Source: Streptomyces sp. NBC_01224 (lineage in GTDB: Bacteria; Actinomycetota; Actinomycetes; Streptomycetales; Streptomycetaceae). From it: a stretch of 64,000 nucleotides of DNA. Every line of letters starts with the position of its first letter. Position 1 is the first letter of the stretch. Of the stretch, positions 1-8,282 are shown piece after piece. The stretch lies in NCBI RefSeq assembly GCF_036002945.1, contig NZ_CP108529.1:6443001-6507000 (forward strand), written 5' to 3'. The notes under the pieces are model-generated. The model made no database searches and was not told the origin of the DNA. It saw only the letters and a list, made by a program, of their open reading frames with translations. A program made the position numbers and the translations under genes.

Positions 1-1
1 G

Positions 2-1156
2 AAGCCCGAGACACGCGACTGGCAGTACTGGGACATGGCGAAGGAGGCCGGGACGGCGGCGCTCACCGATGCCTCCATCGCGTACGAGCAGGTACAGCAG
101 GTTGTCGTCGGCTACTGCTTCCAGGCATCCACAGCCGGTCAGCGCGCCGTGTACGAACTCGGGTTGACCGGAGTGCCCGTCTACAACGTCAACAACAACT
201 GCGCCACCGGCTCCACCGCGCTGATGATGGCCCGGCAGTTCGTCGAGGGCGGCGGCAGCGACTGCGTCCTCGCGCTCGGCTTCGAGAAGATGGCGCGGGG
301 CGCGCTCGGCGGCAAAGGCGCCGACGGCGGTGCTGGTGACTTCAAGACATCACCCGTCGCCCGGCACTACGGGGTCATGGCTGCCGCCCACGGCTTCGAG
401 ATGAGCCCGCCCACCGCCCAGATATTCGGCAACGCGGCCCGCGAGCACATGGAGCGGTACGGGACGACCGAGGCACAACTCGCCGCGGTCGGCGCCAAGA
501 ACCACCGGCACTCGGTGAACAACCCGTACGCCCAGTTCCAGGACCCGTACACGGCCGAGGAGATCCTCGCCGCGAAGACCATCCATCGCCCGCTGACCAA
601 ACTCCAGTGCTCACCCACCTCCGACGGATCGGCCGCCGCCGTCGTCGTATCGGAACGCTTCGTCGAGAGCCACGGTCTGGGCGACCGGGCGGTCGAGATC
701 GTCGCCCAGGCGATGACCACCGACACCGGCGACTCCTTCGCCTCCGGGACCTGCATCGACGCCGTCGGACAGCCGATGTCGCGGGCCGCCGCCCAGCAGG
801 TGTACGAGGCCTCCGGACTCTCGGCCGCCGACCTCGACGTCATCGAGCTGCACGACTGCTTCTCCATCAACGAACTCCTCACCTACGAGGCGCTCGGGCT
901 GTGCGGCCGGGGCGAGTCCGGGAAGCTCGTCGAGTCCGGGGCCACCACGTACGGCGGCCGGTGGGTGGTCAACCCGTCCGGCGGGCTGATCTCCAAGGGG
1001 CACCCGCTCGGCGCCACCGGAATCGCGCAGGCCGCGGAACTCACCTGGCAGCTCAGAGGGGAGGCGCAGGGCAGGCAGGTGAAGGACGCCAGGGTCGGCC
1101 TGGCCCACAACATCGGCCTCGGCGGAGCGGCGGTGGTGACGTTGCTGCGGCGCTAG
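2..1156 (+). CDS. SCP2-type thiolase / lipid-transfer protein, 5' end outside window
   Basis: Thiolases of this SCP2/lipid-transfer family cleave or condense 3-oxoacyl-CoA, often in sterol side-chain or branched fatty acid breakdown. The frame is open from base 2, before the first ATG at 35, and reads KPETRDWQYWDMAKEAG, which is typical internal thiolase sequence, so the true start is upstream. NNNCATGSTAL carries the nucleophilic Cys. The C-terminal half has a HDCFSINEL segment, GGLISKGHPLGATG and the closing NIGLGGAAVVTLLRR, all diagnostic. The MaoC, ADH and SDR genes at 8.4-11.4 kb could act in the same kind of pathway, although the two groups are not contiguous. Substrate is unknown. Confidence 0.9.
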   Translation, partial: KPETRDWQYWDMAKEAGTAALTDASIAYEQVQQVVVGYCFQASTAGQRAVYELGLTGVPVYNVNNNCATGSTALMMARQFVEGGGSDCVLALGFEKMARGALGGKGADGGAGDFKTSPVARHYGVMAAAHGFEMSPPTAQIFGNAAREHMERYGTTEAQLAAVGAKNHRHSVNNPYAQFQDPYTAEEILAAKTIHRPLTKLQCSPTSDGSAAAVVVSERFVESHGLGDRAVEIVAQAMTTDTGDSFASGTCIDAVGQPMSRAAAQQVYEASGLSAADLDVIELHDCFSINELLTYEALGLCGRGESGKLVESGATTYGGRWVVNPSGGLISKGHPLGATGIAQAAELTWQLRGEAQGRQVKDARVGLAHNIGLGGAAVVTLLRR

Positions 1157-1246
1157 CGGAGCCAGCAGCGCTCATGCTGCTACGTCGCCGGACCGAGCCC
1201 GGGTCGGCCCGAATACCGATGTACGGGGCGCAGGGCGGCTGCGAGT

Positions 1247-2686
1247 ATGACGGTCATGGTTGACGTCACGACGCCCGCACCCCTGCAACAACGGCACAGG
1301 ACCCGCACCTGGGCAGCGGTGCTCGCCGCCTGTGTCGGACAGTTCCTCGTCGTGCTCGATGTATCCGTCGTCAATGTCGCGCTGCCGTCCATGCGTTCCG
1401 ACCTCGGGATGAACGCCGCCGGACTGCAATGGGTGCTCAACGCCTACTCGATCGCGTTTGCCGGATTCATGCTGCTCGGAGGGCGCGCCGCCGACATATA
1501 CGGCCGCAAGCGGATGTTCCTCATAGGCCTCGGCCTGTTCACCGCGGCCTCCCTGGCCGGCGGGCTCGCCCAGGAGGGCTGGCAGCTGCTGGCCGCCCGC
1601 GCCGCGCAGGGGCTCGGTGCCGCCGTGCTCGCCCCCGCCACCCTCACCCTGCTCACCACCACCGTTCCCGAGGGCCCGGCCAGGACGAAGGCGATCGGCA
1701 CCTGGATGGCCGTCGGCGCGGGCGGCGGAGCGGCCGGCGGGCTGATCGGCGGGGTGCTCACCGATCTGCTGTCCTGGCGCTGGGTCCTGCTGATCAATGT
1801 GCCGGTCGGTGTGCTCGTCCTGGCAAGCGCGGCGGTCTGGCTCGCCGAGGGCCGGGCGGGCGACCGGCGGCGGATCGACTTCCTGGGCGCGGTCCTCGTC
1901 ACGGCGGGCCTCGCCTTCGTCGCGTACGGCATCGTGCAGACCGAGGAGTCGGGCTGGACCGCGGCGGCGACCTTGGTGCCGCTGCTCGGCGGGGTGGCCC
2001 TGCTGATCGCCTTCGTGGTGGTGGAGGCCAGGACCGCGGAGCCGCTGATGCCGCTCAGGGTGCTCGGGGCGCGGGCGGTGACCTCGGCGAACGCGGCGAT
2101 GTTCGTGATCGGTTCCGCGACATTCTCGATGTGGTACTTCATGACCGTGTACGCCCAGACGGTGCTGGGTTACACCCCGCTGCAGGCCGGACTCGCCCTG
2201 ATGCCTTCGTCGTTGGCCGTCGTCCTCGGCTCGAAGTGCGCGCCCCGCGTCATGGCCGGGGTCGGCGCGAAGAACCTGGCGCTCATCGGTACGACCGTCG
2301 CCGCCGCGGGCTTCGGCTGGCAGTCCACGATGGGTGCCGACGGCTCGTACCTCACCTCGGTCTGTCTGCCCGGCGTCCTGATGATGGCCGGTGCGGGCCT
2401 GGCATCCACCCCGCTCGCCTCCCTCGCCATCACGGGGGCGGCCCACGGCGAGGCCGGTCTGGTCTCCGGCCTCGTCAACACCTCCCGCACGATGGGCGGT
2501 GCGCTCGGTCTCGCCGTGCTCTCCACCGTCGCCGCCGCACGCACCGCGGGCGGCACCGGGCCCGAGGAGCTCACGGCCGGGTACGCGCTGGCGTTCCGGA
2601 CGGCCGGCACGGTACTGCTGGGCGGACTGCTGCTGATGGCGCTCTGGCTGCCGCGCCACCGGTTTGACCGGCACCAGGTGCATTGA
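1247..2686 (+). CDS. MFS transporter, DHA2 (14-TM) drug/proton antiporter family
   Basis: Probable proton-driven exporter of small hydrophobic compounds in the cytoplasmic membrane. The 479-residue product has the DHA2 hallmarks: QFLVVLDVSVVNVALPSM in TM1, GGRAADIYGRKRMF (loop 2-3 motif A) and a long run of about 14 hydrophobic segments. ATG at 1247 is used here; ATG 1256 (MVDVTT) is an alternative. The C-terminus is short and abrupt (RHRFDRHQVH). The stop codon lies in the last bases of a transposase remnant on the other strand, so the original 3' end may have been replaced. Substrate cannot be told from sequence. Confidence 0.9.
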   Translation: MTVMVDVTTPAPLQQRHRTRTWAAVLAACVGQFLVVLDVSVVNVALPSMRSDLGMNAAGLQWVLNAYSIAFAGFMLLGGRAADIYGRKRMFLIGLGLFTAASLAGGLAQEGWQLLAARAAQGLGAAVLAPATLTLLTTTVPEGPARTKAIGTWMAVGAGGGAAGGLIGGVLTDLLSWRWVLLINVPVGVLVLASAAVWLAEGRAGDRRRIDFLGAVLVTAGLAFVAYGIVQTEESGWTAAATLVPLLGGVALLIAFVVVEARTAEPLMPLRVLGARAVTSANAAMFVIGSATFSMWYFMTVYAQTVLGYTPLQAGLALMPSSLAVVLGSKCAPRVMAGVGAKNLALIGTTVAAAGFGWQSTMGADGSYLTSVCLPGVLMMAGAGLASTPLASLAITGAAHGEAGLVSGLVNTSRTMGGALGLAVLSTVAAARTAGGTGPEELTAGYALAFRTAGTVLLGGLLLMALWLPRHRFDRHQVH

Positions 2687-2805
2687 CCTGAAGCGTTGTT
2701 CACGCGGCTGACGGGTGACCGGCCGCCGAGTGCGGTGTGGCAGCGGTGGCGGCTGTAGGCGTGCAGGAAGTCTGCCAGGGCTCCTTCCGCCTGGGCGCTG
2801 GAGCA
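2683..2805 (-). pseudogene. IS481-family transposase C-terminal remnant
   Basis: Read on the minus strand, this stretch encodes ALADFLHAYSRHRCHTALGG followed by RSPVSRVNNASGQ. This is the conserved C-terminus of IS481-type DDE transposases (typical pattern: FLH-YN-HR-HTALGG-PP-SRV-N--GQ). Nothing of the catalytic core or N-terminus is present upstream and there is no start codon or terminal repeat, so it is a dead fragment of about 40 codons. It abuts and slightly overlaps the 3' end of the MFS gene. Confidence 0.65.
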
Positions 2806-2858
2806 CTTCGTCGGCTGACGCGCGCCGACGGCGAGGAGACGCAGGTCACATCCGTCCA

Positions 2859-2885
2859 TGTCACAGGGGGCCGGGCCACCTCGTC
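2859..2885 (+). promoter_or_regulatory. ECF41-type sigma factor promoter
   Basis: TGTCACA at 2859-2865 is separated by 16 bp from CGTC at 2882-2885. This matches the published ECF41 promoter signature (TGTCACA, N16, CGTC). It sits about 40 bp upstream of the AhpD-like gene start, and the ECF41 sigma gene follows that gene, so it is almost certainly the target promoter of the local sigma factor. Expected transcript start is near 2892. Confidence 0.8.
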
Positions 2886-2924
2886 TCAGGGGTGTAGCCA
2901 CTGACGACCACGGAGGAGCACACC

Positions 2925-3398
2925 ATGGACGCGCGACTGAACTACTTCGCCGACCCGACCGCCGGCAAGGCCCTCAAGCACCTCATGTCGGCGGGCAAGG
3001 TGATCAAGGACTCGCCACTGCCGGCAGCGACGCAGGAGCTGGTGGCGCTGCGCGTGAGCCAGATCAACGGCTGCGCGGTCTGCATCGACATGCACACCAA
3101 GGAGGCTGCCGCTGCCGGCGAGACCTCGGTGCGGCTGAACCTGGTGGCGGCGTGGCGGGAGGCCACGGTCTTCACCGAGGCCGAGCGTGCCGCGCTGGAG
3201 CTGGCGGAGGAGGGGACCCGGATCGCGGATGCGGCCGGCGGGGTCACTGACGAGGTGTGGGCGTATGCCGCCAAGCACTACGACGAGGAGCAGCTCACCG
3301 CACTGGTGGTCCTGGTCTCCTTCATGAACACGGTGAACCGGTTGAACGTCATCACCCAGCAGCCGGCCGGCAACTACGAACCCGGGCAGTTCCACTGA
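2925..3398 (+). CDS. Carboxymuconolactone decarboxylase / AhpD-like protein (ECF41 partner)
   Basis: The 157-residue all-helical AhpD-like protein carries the redox-active CAVCIDMHT motif (CxxC plus nearby His), which is characteristic of alkylhydroperoxidase-D-type peroxidase proteins rather than true lactone decarboxylases. A strong GGAGGAG ribosome site lies 6 bp before the ATG. In the ECF41 group, the sigma gene is usually next to a carboxymuconolactone decarboxylase, oxidoreductase or epimerase, and this one also has the sigma-specific promoter in front of it. It probably acts in an oxidative or envelope stress response; the natural substrate is not known. Confidence 0.9.
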   Translation: MDARLNYFADPTAGKALKHLMSAGKVIKDSPLPAATQELVALRVSQINGCAVCIDMHTKEAAAAGETSVRLNLVAAWREATVFTEAERAALELAEEGTRIADAAGGVTDEVWAYAAKHYDEEQLTALVVLVSFMNTVNRLNVITQQPAGNYEPGQFH

Positions 3399-3436
3399 AC
3401 GGCATCAGCAACTGGCCCGGGGTCCGGCTGCGGGCT

Positions 3437-3462
3437 CCGGGCCCCCGGGCCCGGGGGCGCTA
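3437..3462. other. GC-rich hairpin between AhpD-like gene and sigma gene
   Basis: The segment TCCGGGCCCCCGGGCCCGGG and the bases after it are highly self-complementary, so a hairpin is likely in RNA here. It may end transcripts of the AhpD-like gene, or only attenuate them before the sigma gene. No T-run follows. Confidence 0.35.
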
Positions 3463-3555
3463 CTCTGGCCGGCCGGTGGTCCGGCCGATCACAAGAAGCT
3501 GCCTGCGCCGGCGAGTACGGCCAGGTGGGAAGGGATCAGGGGGAGGGGAGTCGGC

Positions 3556-4479
3556 GTGAGCAAGGTCGAGGACTTCGAGGAGCTGCGGCCGCTGCTGTTT
3601 TCGATTGCCTACCGGATTCTGGGCAGCGTGAGTGACGCCGAGGATGCGGTGCAGGAGACGTGGCTGCGCTTTGACGGCTCGGCGACCCGGCCCACGTCGA
3701 CCAAGGCTTTCCTGTCGGCCGCGGTGACACGGATCTCGATCGATGTGCTGCGTTCTGCGCGGGTGCGGCGGGAGCGGTATGTCGGGCCGTGGTTTCCCGA
3801 GCCGCTGCTGAGCGATCCGTATCAGGATCCGGCGCGGTCGGTGGAGCTGGCCGACTCGGTGTCGATGGCGGCGTTGCTGCTGCTGGAGCGGCTCAGCCCG
3901 CTGGAGCGGGCGGTTTTCTTGCTGCGGGAGGTGTTCGCCTTCGGGTTCGACGAGGTCGCCGCGGCGGTGGGGCGTTCGGAGGCGGCATGCCGGCAGCTGC
4001 TGGCGCGGGCGCGGCGGCATATGGAGGCCGGGCGGCCGCGCTTCACAGCGGACTGTCAGGAGCGGCAGGAGCTGGCGACGCGGTTCTTCGGCGCGCTGAA
4101 GGACGGCGATGTGGGCGGGCTGCAGAATCTGCTGGCCGCTGACGTGCAGCTGGTCGGGGACGGCGGCGGCAAGGCCCCGCAGCTGGCCAAGGCCGTCATG
4201 GGTGCGGAGAAGGTGGCCCGGATGCTGGGCACGGTCTTCCCCTGGCTGATCCGGATCGACGTGACGCTCGAGCCGCACGAGGTCAACGGCCAGCCCGGCG
4301 CGATCTTCCGCGACCGGGACGGCAAGGTGCTCCACATCCTGGTCCTCGAGGTGCTCGACGGGCAGATTCAGACCATCCGCGCGGTGATCAATCCCGACAA
4401 GCTCGGCCACCTCGGGCCGGTCGCCGACGCCTGGGCCATCGACCGCGAGGTGAAGCAGGCCCGCCGGCAGATGAACTGA
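3556..4479 (+). CDS. ECF41-family RNA polymerase sigma factor (SigJ-like) with fused SnoaL-like domain
   Basis: The 307-residue protein has sigma2 (about 10-75, LLFSIAYRILGSVSDAEDAV), sigma4 (about 110-165, ending SEAACRQLLARARRHM) and a C-terminal NTF2/SnoaL-like domain from about 175. It carries the three ECF41 signatures: WFPEP near 80 (usually WLPEP), DGGGK near 202 and NPDKL near 279. In characterised members the C-terminal extension tunes sigma activity in place of an anti-sigma protein, and no anti-sigma gene is present here. The GTG start at 3556 has GGGAGGGGAG just upstream. It is expected to drive the promoter at 2859-2885. Confidence 0.93.
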   Translation: MSKVEDFEELRPLLFSIAYRILGSVSDAEDAVQETWLRFDGSATRPTSTKAFLSAAVTRISIDVLRSARVRRERYVGPWFPEPLLSDPYQDPARSVELADSVSMAALLLLERLSPLERAVFLLREVFAFGFDEVAAAVGRSEAACRQLLARARRHMEAGRPRFTADCQERQELATRFFGALKDGDVGGLQNLLAADVQLVGDGGGKAPQLAKAVMGAEKVARMLGTVFPWLIRIDVTLEPHEVNGQPGAIFRDRDGKVLHILVLEVLDGQIQTIRAVINPDKLGHLGPVADAWAIDREVKQARRQMN

Positions 4480-4547
4480 CCTCGACTCTGGTGCGGGCCG
4501 GCTCGTTCACCGGCAGATCATGTCCCTGGGGGGCCGCGAAGTCCCGC

Positions 4548-5189
4548 CTACAGCCAGCCCTGCTGCCGCGCCGCCCGCACCGCCTCCATCCGGTTGCGCG
4601 TCCCCGTCTTGCCGATCGCGGACGACAGATAGTTCCGCACCGTCGACTCGGACAGATGCAGCTTCGCCGCGATGTCGGCGACCGTCGCCCCGTCCACCGA
4701 GGCGTTCAGCGCGTCCCGCTCCCGCGCGGTCAGCGGGCTCGGTCCGGCGCTGAGTGCGGCGGCGGCCAGCGCCGGGTCGATGACCGTCTCACCGCTCAGC
4801 ACCCGGCGGATCGCGGCGGCGAGCTCCTCGACCGGGCCGTCCTTGACCAGGAACCCCGCCGCCCCGGCCTCCATCGCCCGGCGCAGATAGCCGGGGCGGC
4901 CGAACGTGGTGAGGATCAGTACCCGGCAGTCCGGCACCTCCTCGCGCAGATCGGCGGCGGCGTCCAGACCGCTGCGGCCCGGGAGTTCGATGTCCAGGAG
5001 TGCCACATCCGGGCGGGACAGCAGCGCGGCATCCACGATCTCGTCCCCGGCGCCCACCTGCGCCACGACCTCGATGTCCGGTTCCAGACCGAGCAACAGG
5101 GCGAGCGCACCCCGCATCATGCCCTGGTCCTCGGCGAGCAGAACGCGTACGGACTTGGTCGGACGGTGATCCTGCGGCATCTCGTTCAC
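4548..5189 (-). CDS. NarL/LuxR-family response regulator (DesR-like)
   Basis: The 213-residue protein has a receiver domain (acidic pair E20-D21, phosphoacceptor D66 in ALLDIELP, Lys in FLVKD) and a C-terminal LuxR helix-turn-helix (LTARERDAL through HLSESTVRNYLSSAIGKTGTRNR). The start is GTG at 5189, sharing the GTGA overlap with the kinase stop, so translation is coupled; ATG 5180 is an alternative. It forms a two-component system with the kinase upstream and probably autoregulates the ABC-permease-kinase-regulator operon through the dyad at 8178-8191. Confidence 0.94.
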   Translation of the reverse strand: MNEMPQDHRPTKSVRVLLAEDQGMMRGALALLLGLEPDIEVVAQVGAGDEIVDAALLSRPDVALLDIELPGRSGLDAAADLREEVPDCRVLILTTFGRPGYLRRAMEAGAAGFLVKDGPVEELAAAIRRVLSGETVIDPALAAAALSAGPSPLTARERDALNASVDGATVADIAAKLHLSESTVRNYLSSAIGKTGTRNRMEAVRAARQQGWL

Positions 5190-6415
5190 CGGCCCAGCCT
5201 ATGGCTCCGGGCGGGTCCGGCGGCCGCATCCTCGTCCGCCGGATCCGTCCCGTCCACCGGCAGTTCCGCGGTGAGCACGAAGCCGCGCTCCGGCCCCGGG
5301 GCCGCCCGGAGCGAGCCGCCCGCCGCGGCGAGGCGCTCGGTGAGGCCGGTCAGTCCGGTGCCGCCGATACCGGGCGTGGCCGGTGTGCCCGGGTCCGGTC
5401 CGCAGCCGTCGTCCGTGACCGTGAGCCGGACCCGTTCGGATGTGCCGTCGACGACGAACGAGCAGGTGGTGGCGTTGGAGTGGCGTACGACATTGGTGAC
5501 GGCCTCCCGTACTACCCAGCCGAGCAGTGCCTCCGTCTGCGGGGCGAGCGGCGGTCCCGAGCGGCGGAGCACCGGTTCGATCCCGGCGGCGGTCAGCGCG
5601 GACCGGGCCCGGTCCAGTTCGGTGGCGAGGCTCCCCTCGCGGTAGCCGGTGACGGCCTCACGGATTTCGGTGAGGGCCTGGCGGCCGACGGACTCGATGT
5701 CCGCGACCTGGACGAGCGCCGCATCCATGTCGCGCGGTGCGAGCCGGCGCGCGGCCTCCGACTTGACCACGATCACGGAGAGCGTGTGGCCCAGCAGGTC
5801 GTGCAGATCGCGGGAGAACCGCAGCCGCTCCTTCTCCACGGCGGTGCGGGCCAGTTCCTGCCGAGTGGCGCGCAGTTCCATCACGGTCTCCGCGAGGGTG
5901 AGGATCGCGGCGGTCACCGCACCCGAGATGAAGGTGCCGTATCCGATCGTCCACGGGTCCGAGCTGCCGTTCCCGCGCCACACGGCGATGAGGCTGGCGA
6001 CCACGGCGAGGGAGAGCAGACCGACGGCCAGCTGCCGGTGGCGCAGGATGGTGCCGCAGGCCAGCGAGAGCAGCGGGAAGAACAGCAGCCAGCTCCCGCC
6101 ATAGCCGATCGCGAGGCCGAACGTGACAGCGGCCATCGCCGTGAGCAGCCAGTACGACACCGGGCTCTCGCGCTTTTTCTTGTCGAAGCCGCGGAACACC
6201 ACGGAGATGTAGAGGGAGTTGAAGGTGAACAGCCCGAGACCGCCGAGCCAGGGGTTGGGGGTCTCGCCCTGGAAGAGATTGGAGAAGGCGCCCATGCCCA
6301 TCAGCAGCCAGGGCAGCAGGGTGTACGGACCGGGCGGGCCGGGGCGCCGGTCGTCGCGGCATCTGCGCCTTTCCCGCCACGTGCCCGTCCGCGTACCCGC
6401 TCGGTTCCTGGCCAT
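5186..6415 (-). CDS. Sensor histidine kinase (HisKA_3, DesK-like)
   Basis: The 409-residue membrane kinase has about 5-6 hydrophobic helices between residues 30 and 175, then a dimerisation domain with phosphoacceptor His205 in FSRDLHDLLGHTLSV and a HATPase domain (VREAVTNVVRHSNA, TVTDDGCG, GGTGLTGLTERL). There is no periplasmic sensor domain, so it probably senses the membrane itself, as DesK does. The ATG at 6415 is chosen because the open frame further upstream is antisense to the permease gene. It pairs with the response regulator that follows and lies in one operon with the ABC exporter. Confidence 0.92.
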   Translation of the reverse strand: MARNRAGTRTGTWRERRRCRDDRRPGPPGPYTLLPWLLMGMGAFSNLFQGETPNPWLGGLGLFTFNSLYISVVFRGFDKKKRESPVSYWLLTAMAAVTFGLAIGYGGSWLLFFPLLSLACGTILRHRQLAVGLLSLAVVASLIAVWRGNGSSDPWTIGYGTFISGAVTAAILTLAETVMELRATRQELARTAVEKERLRFSRDLHDLLGHTLSVIVVKSEAARRLAPRDMDAALVQVADIESVGRQALTEIREAVTGYREGSLATELDRARSALTAAGIEPVLRRSGPPLAPQTEALLGWVVREAVTNVVRHSNATTCSFVVDGTSERVRLTVTDDGCGPDPGTPATPGIGGTGLTGLTERLAAAGGSLRAAPGPERGFVLTAELPVDGTDPADEDAAAGPARSHRLGR

Positions 6416-6444
6416 GTCCACTCCTGTCACACGGTCGTCTCGTG

Positions 6445-7170
6445 TCACACGGTCCTCGCGGACCGACGGTACGAGATCACGGCGTACGTACCGAACAGCA
6501 GGAGCCACGCGCAGAGCACGGCGATCGTTCCGGTGCCGGGCGCGTGCCCGTCGGTGGTGGCCCAGCCAAGGTCGGCGAACCGGTTGGCGGGGGTGAACCT
6601 GCCGATGGAGCGCAGCCATTCGGGAAGCAGGTCCAGCGGGAACCACAGTCCGCCGACGATCGCGAAGCCCATCAGGCAGGCCACGTTGACGACCCCGGTG
6701 CCCTGCGGGGTGAGCCGGTAGCCGTTGCCGAGGCCGAGCAGGGTGAACGGCAGCGCGCCGATCCACAGCAGCAGTGCCAGTGCGATCCACTGCCAGGCGT
6801 CCAGCCGTACCCCGTTGAGCAGCCCGCCGGCCAGCAGCACCGTCAGGATCGTCGGCAGGACGGTCACCGAACCGCTGATCGCCCGGCCCACGACCGCCCG
6901 GGAAGGGGCGAGCGGGGTGACCCGCAGCTGTTGAAGCCAGCCCAGCGTCTTGTCGGAGGCGACTCCCGTACCGATCGACATGGCGGATCCCAGCGCACCG
7001 TACGCGGCCATGCCGACCATCGAGGCCGTCTTCCAGCCGTCGGCGCCCCCGCCCCCGCCGATGTTGGTGAAGAGCAGATACATCATCACCGGCATCCCGG
7101 TCCCGAAGATCAGGAAGAAGCCGTCACGCAGGGTCCTGCGCACTTCGAGCACGATGTAGCGGAACATCAC
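6445..7170 (-). CDS. ABC-2 type exporter permease
   Basis: The 241-residue permease has six predicted membrane segments and the ABC2 pattern (RRTLRDGFFLIFGTGMPVMM at the N-terminus, PLAPSRAVVGR, and GFAIVGGLWFPLDLLPEWL before the last helix). The start is GTG 7170 immediately followed by ATG 7167; both overlap the ATPase stop codon, so the pair is translationally coupled. With the ATPase it forms a two-gene exporter. Association with a DesKR-like system suggests export of a membrane-active compound or lipid, which is an inference. Confidence 0.9.
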   Translation of the reverse strand: MMFRYIVLEVRRTLRDGFFLIFGTGMPVMMYLLFTNIGGGGGADGWKTASMVGMAAYGALGSAMSIGTGVASDKTLGWLQQLRVTPLAPSRAVVGRAISGSVTVLPTILTVLLAGGLLNGVRLDAWQWIALALLLWIGALPFTLLGLGNGYRLTPQGTGVVNVACLMGFAIVGGLWFPLDLLPEWLRSIGRFTPANRFADLGWATTDGHAPGTGTIAVLCAWLLLFGTYAVISYRRSARTV

Positions 7171-8117
7171 ACGGTCCCCTTCTCGGAATCTGTTGCGGAT
7201 GCTGCGGCGGCCGGTGAGGTGAGGGCGAGGAACGCGTCCTCCAGCGTGGCCCGGGAGACGCGGAGGTCACGGATCGCGCCGAGGCGGGCCAGCTCCATGA
7301 CGGTGGCGTCCGAATCGTCGGTGTGCAGCAGCGCACGGTCCCCGGACACCTCGACGGTGACGACGCCGGGCAGCAGCTCCAGGCCCTCGGTCGGCCCGCC
7401 CGCCAGGTCGAAGGAGACGAGACTGCTGCCGGCCGCGCCCCTGATCGTGTCGCCGGTGCCGTCCGCGACGATCCGGCCCCGGTCGATGACGACGATCCGG
7501 TCGGCGTTCTCGTCGGCCTCCTCCAGATAGTGGGTGGAGAAGAGGACGGTGTTGCCGCGCCGGGCGTAGGCCCGCATCGAGTCCCAGAACGTCCGGCGTG
7601 CCTCCACGTCCAGGGCGGCGGTCGGCTCGTCCAGGACGATCAGCTCGGGGTTGCCGGCCAGCGCGACGGCGAAGCGGACGCGCTGGGTCTGGCCGCCGGA
7701 GAGCTTGTCGATGCGCCGGTTCGCGTACGCGGTGACGCCCGCCAGCGAGAGCGCCTCGGTCACCGGCATCGGCTGCGGGTAGGTCGAGGCGACGAAGGTG
7801 ATCAGTTCGCGGACGGTCACCCGCTGGATGGGCCGCCCGTCCTGGAGCATGGCGCCGACCAGACCGGCCCGTACCGCCTGCTCGGCGGTCCGGCCCAGCA
7901 CCCGCACACTGCCGGAGTCCGGCTCGTTCAGACCCAGCAGAAGGCCGATGGTGGTGGACTTGCCCGCCCCGTTGCGGCCGAGCAGGGCGACGGTCTCGCC
8001 GCGGCCTATGGACAGATCGATCCCGTCGACAGCCCGTACGCTCCGCCCCGCCCGGCCGAAGGTCTTGATCGCCGCGGTGAGGACCACCGCGGCCGAGCTC
8101 CCCGTTGTCTGCTTCAT
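7167..8117 (-). CDS. ABC exporter ATP-binding protein
   Basis: The 316-residue nucleotide-binding subunit has Walker A GRNGAGKST (47-55), LSGGQ signature (139-143), Walker B LIVLDEP (about 159-165) and the H-loop STHYLEEAD. A C-terminal extension of about 80 residues follows, as in CcmA/DrrA-type exporters. The ATG at 8117 starts just before conserved ATPase sequence; the longer open frame upstream covers the regulatory region. It is the first gene of the minus-strand operon ATPase, permease, kinase, regulator. Confidence 0.93.
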   Translation of the reverse strand: MKQTTGSSAAVVLTAAIKTFGRAGRSVRAVDGIDLSIGRGETVALLGRNGAGKSTTIGLLLGLNEPDSGSVRVLGRTAEQAVRAGLVGAMLQDGRPIQRVTVRELITFVASTYPQPMPVTEALSLAGVTAYANRRIDKLSGGQTQRVRFAVALAGNPELIVLDEPTAALDVEARRTFWDSMRAYARRGNTVLFSTHYLEEADENADRIVVIDRGRIVADGTGDTIRGAAGSSLVSFDLAGGPTEGLELLPGVVTVEVSGDRALLHTDDSDATVMELARLGAIRDLRVSRATLEDAFLALTSPAAAASATDSEKGTV

Positions 8118-8177
8118 GACCACGACGTTACGGAGGGTGCCCGAGGCTGCGGCAGGGGTGTGCGTACGGACTTCGCG

Positions 8178-8191
8178 ATGACATTTGTCAT
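8178..8191. promoter_or_regulatory. Candidate response-regulator operator (ATGACA-TT-TGTCAT dyad)
   Basis: The perfect 6-bp inverted arms ATGACA and TGTCAT with a 2-bp centre lie 61 bp upstream of the ABC ATPase start. LuxR-type regulators bind short TGACA-like dyads, so this is the best candidate site for the response regulator encoded at the end of the operon. Binding is inferred. Confidence 0.5.
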
Positions 8192-8218
8192 GGCCGGGGT
8201 CCCGGCCGGACACTTGAT

Positions 8219-8233
8219 CTGACGCTACGTCAG
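8219..8233. promoter_or_regulatory. Inverted repeat CTGACG-CTA-CGTCAG, candidate operator
   Basis: Perfect 6-bp arms with a 3-bp spacer lie in the divergent region between the ABC operon and the MaoC operon. It differs from both neighbouring dyads, so a third DNA-binding protein may act here. The regulator is not identifiable from the window. Confidence 0.4.
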
Positions 8234-8282
8234 CAATGGTCTTCACAACGGCTGGGCGCTGCGTTATACATGGGGTCATCGG

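Noticed and set aside
1172..2806. Minus-strand open frame of 544 codons opposite the MFS exporter
   Set aside because: Arg/Gly/His-rich shadow sequence without a fold; the plus-strand MFS frame is clearly the coding one.
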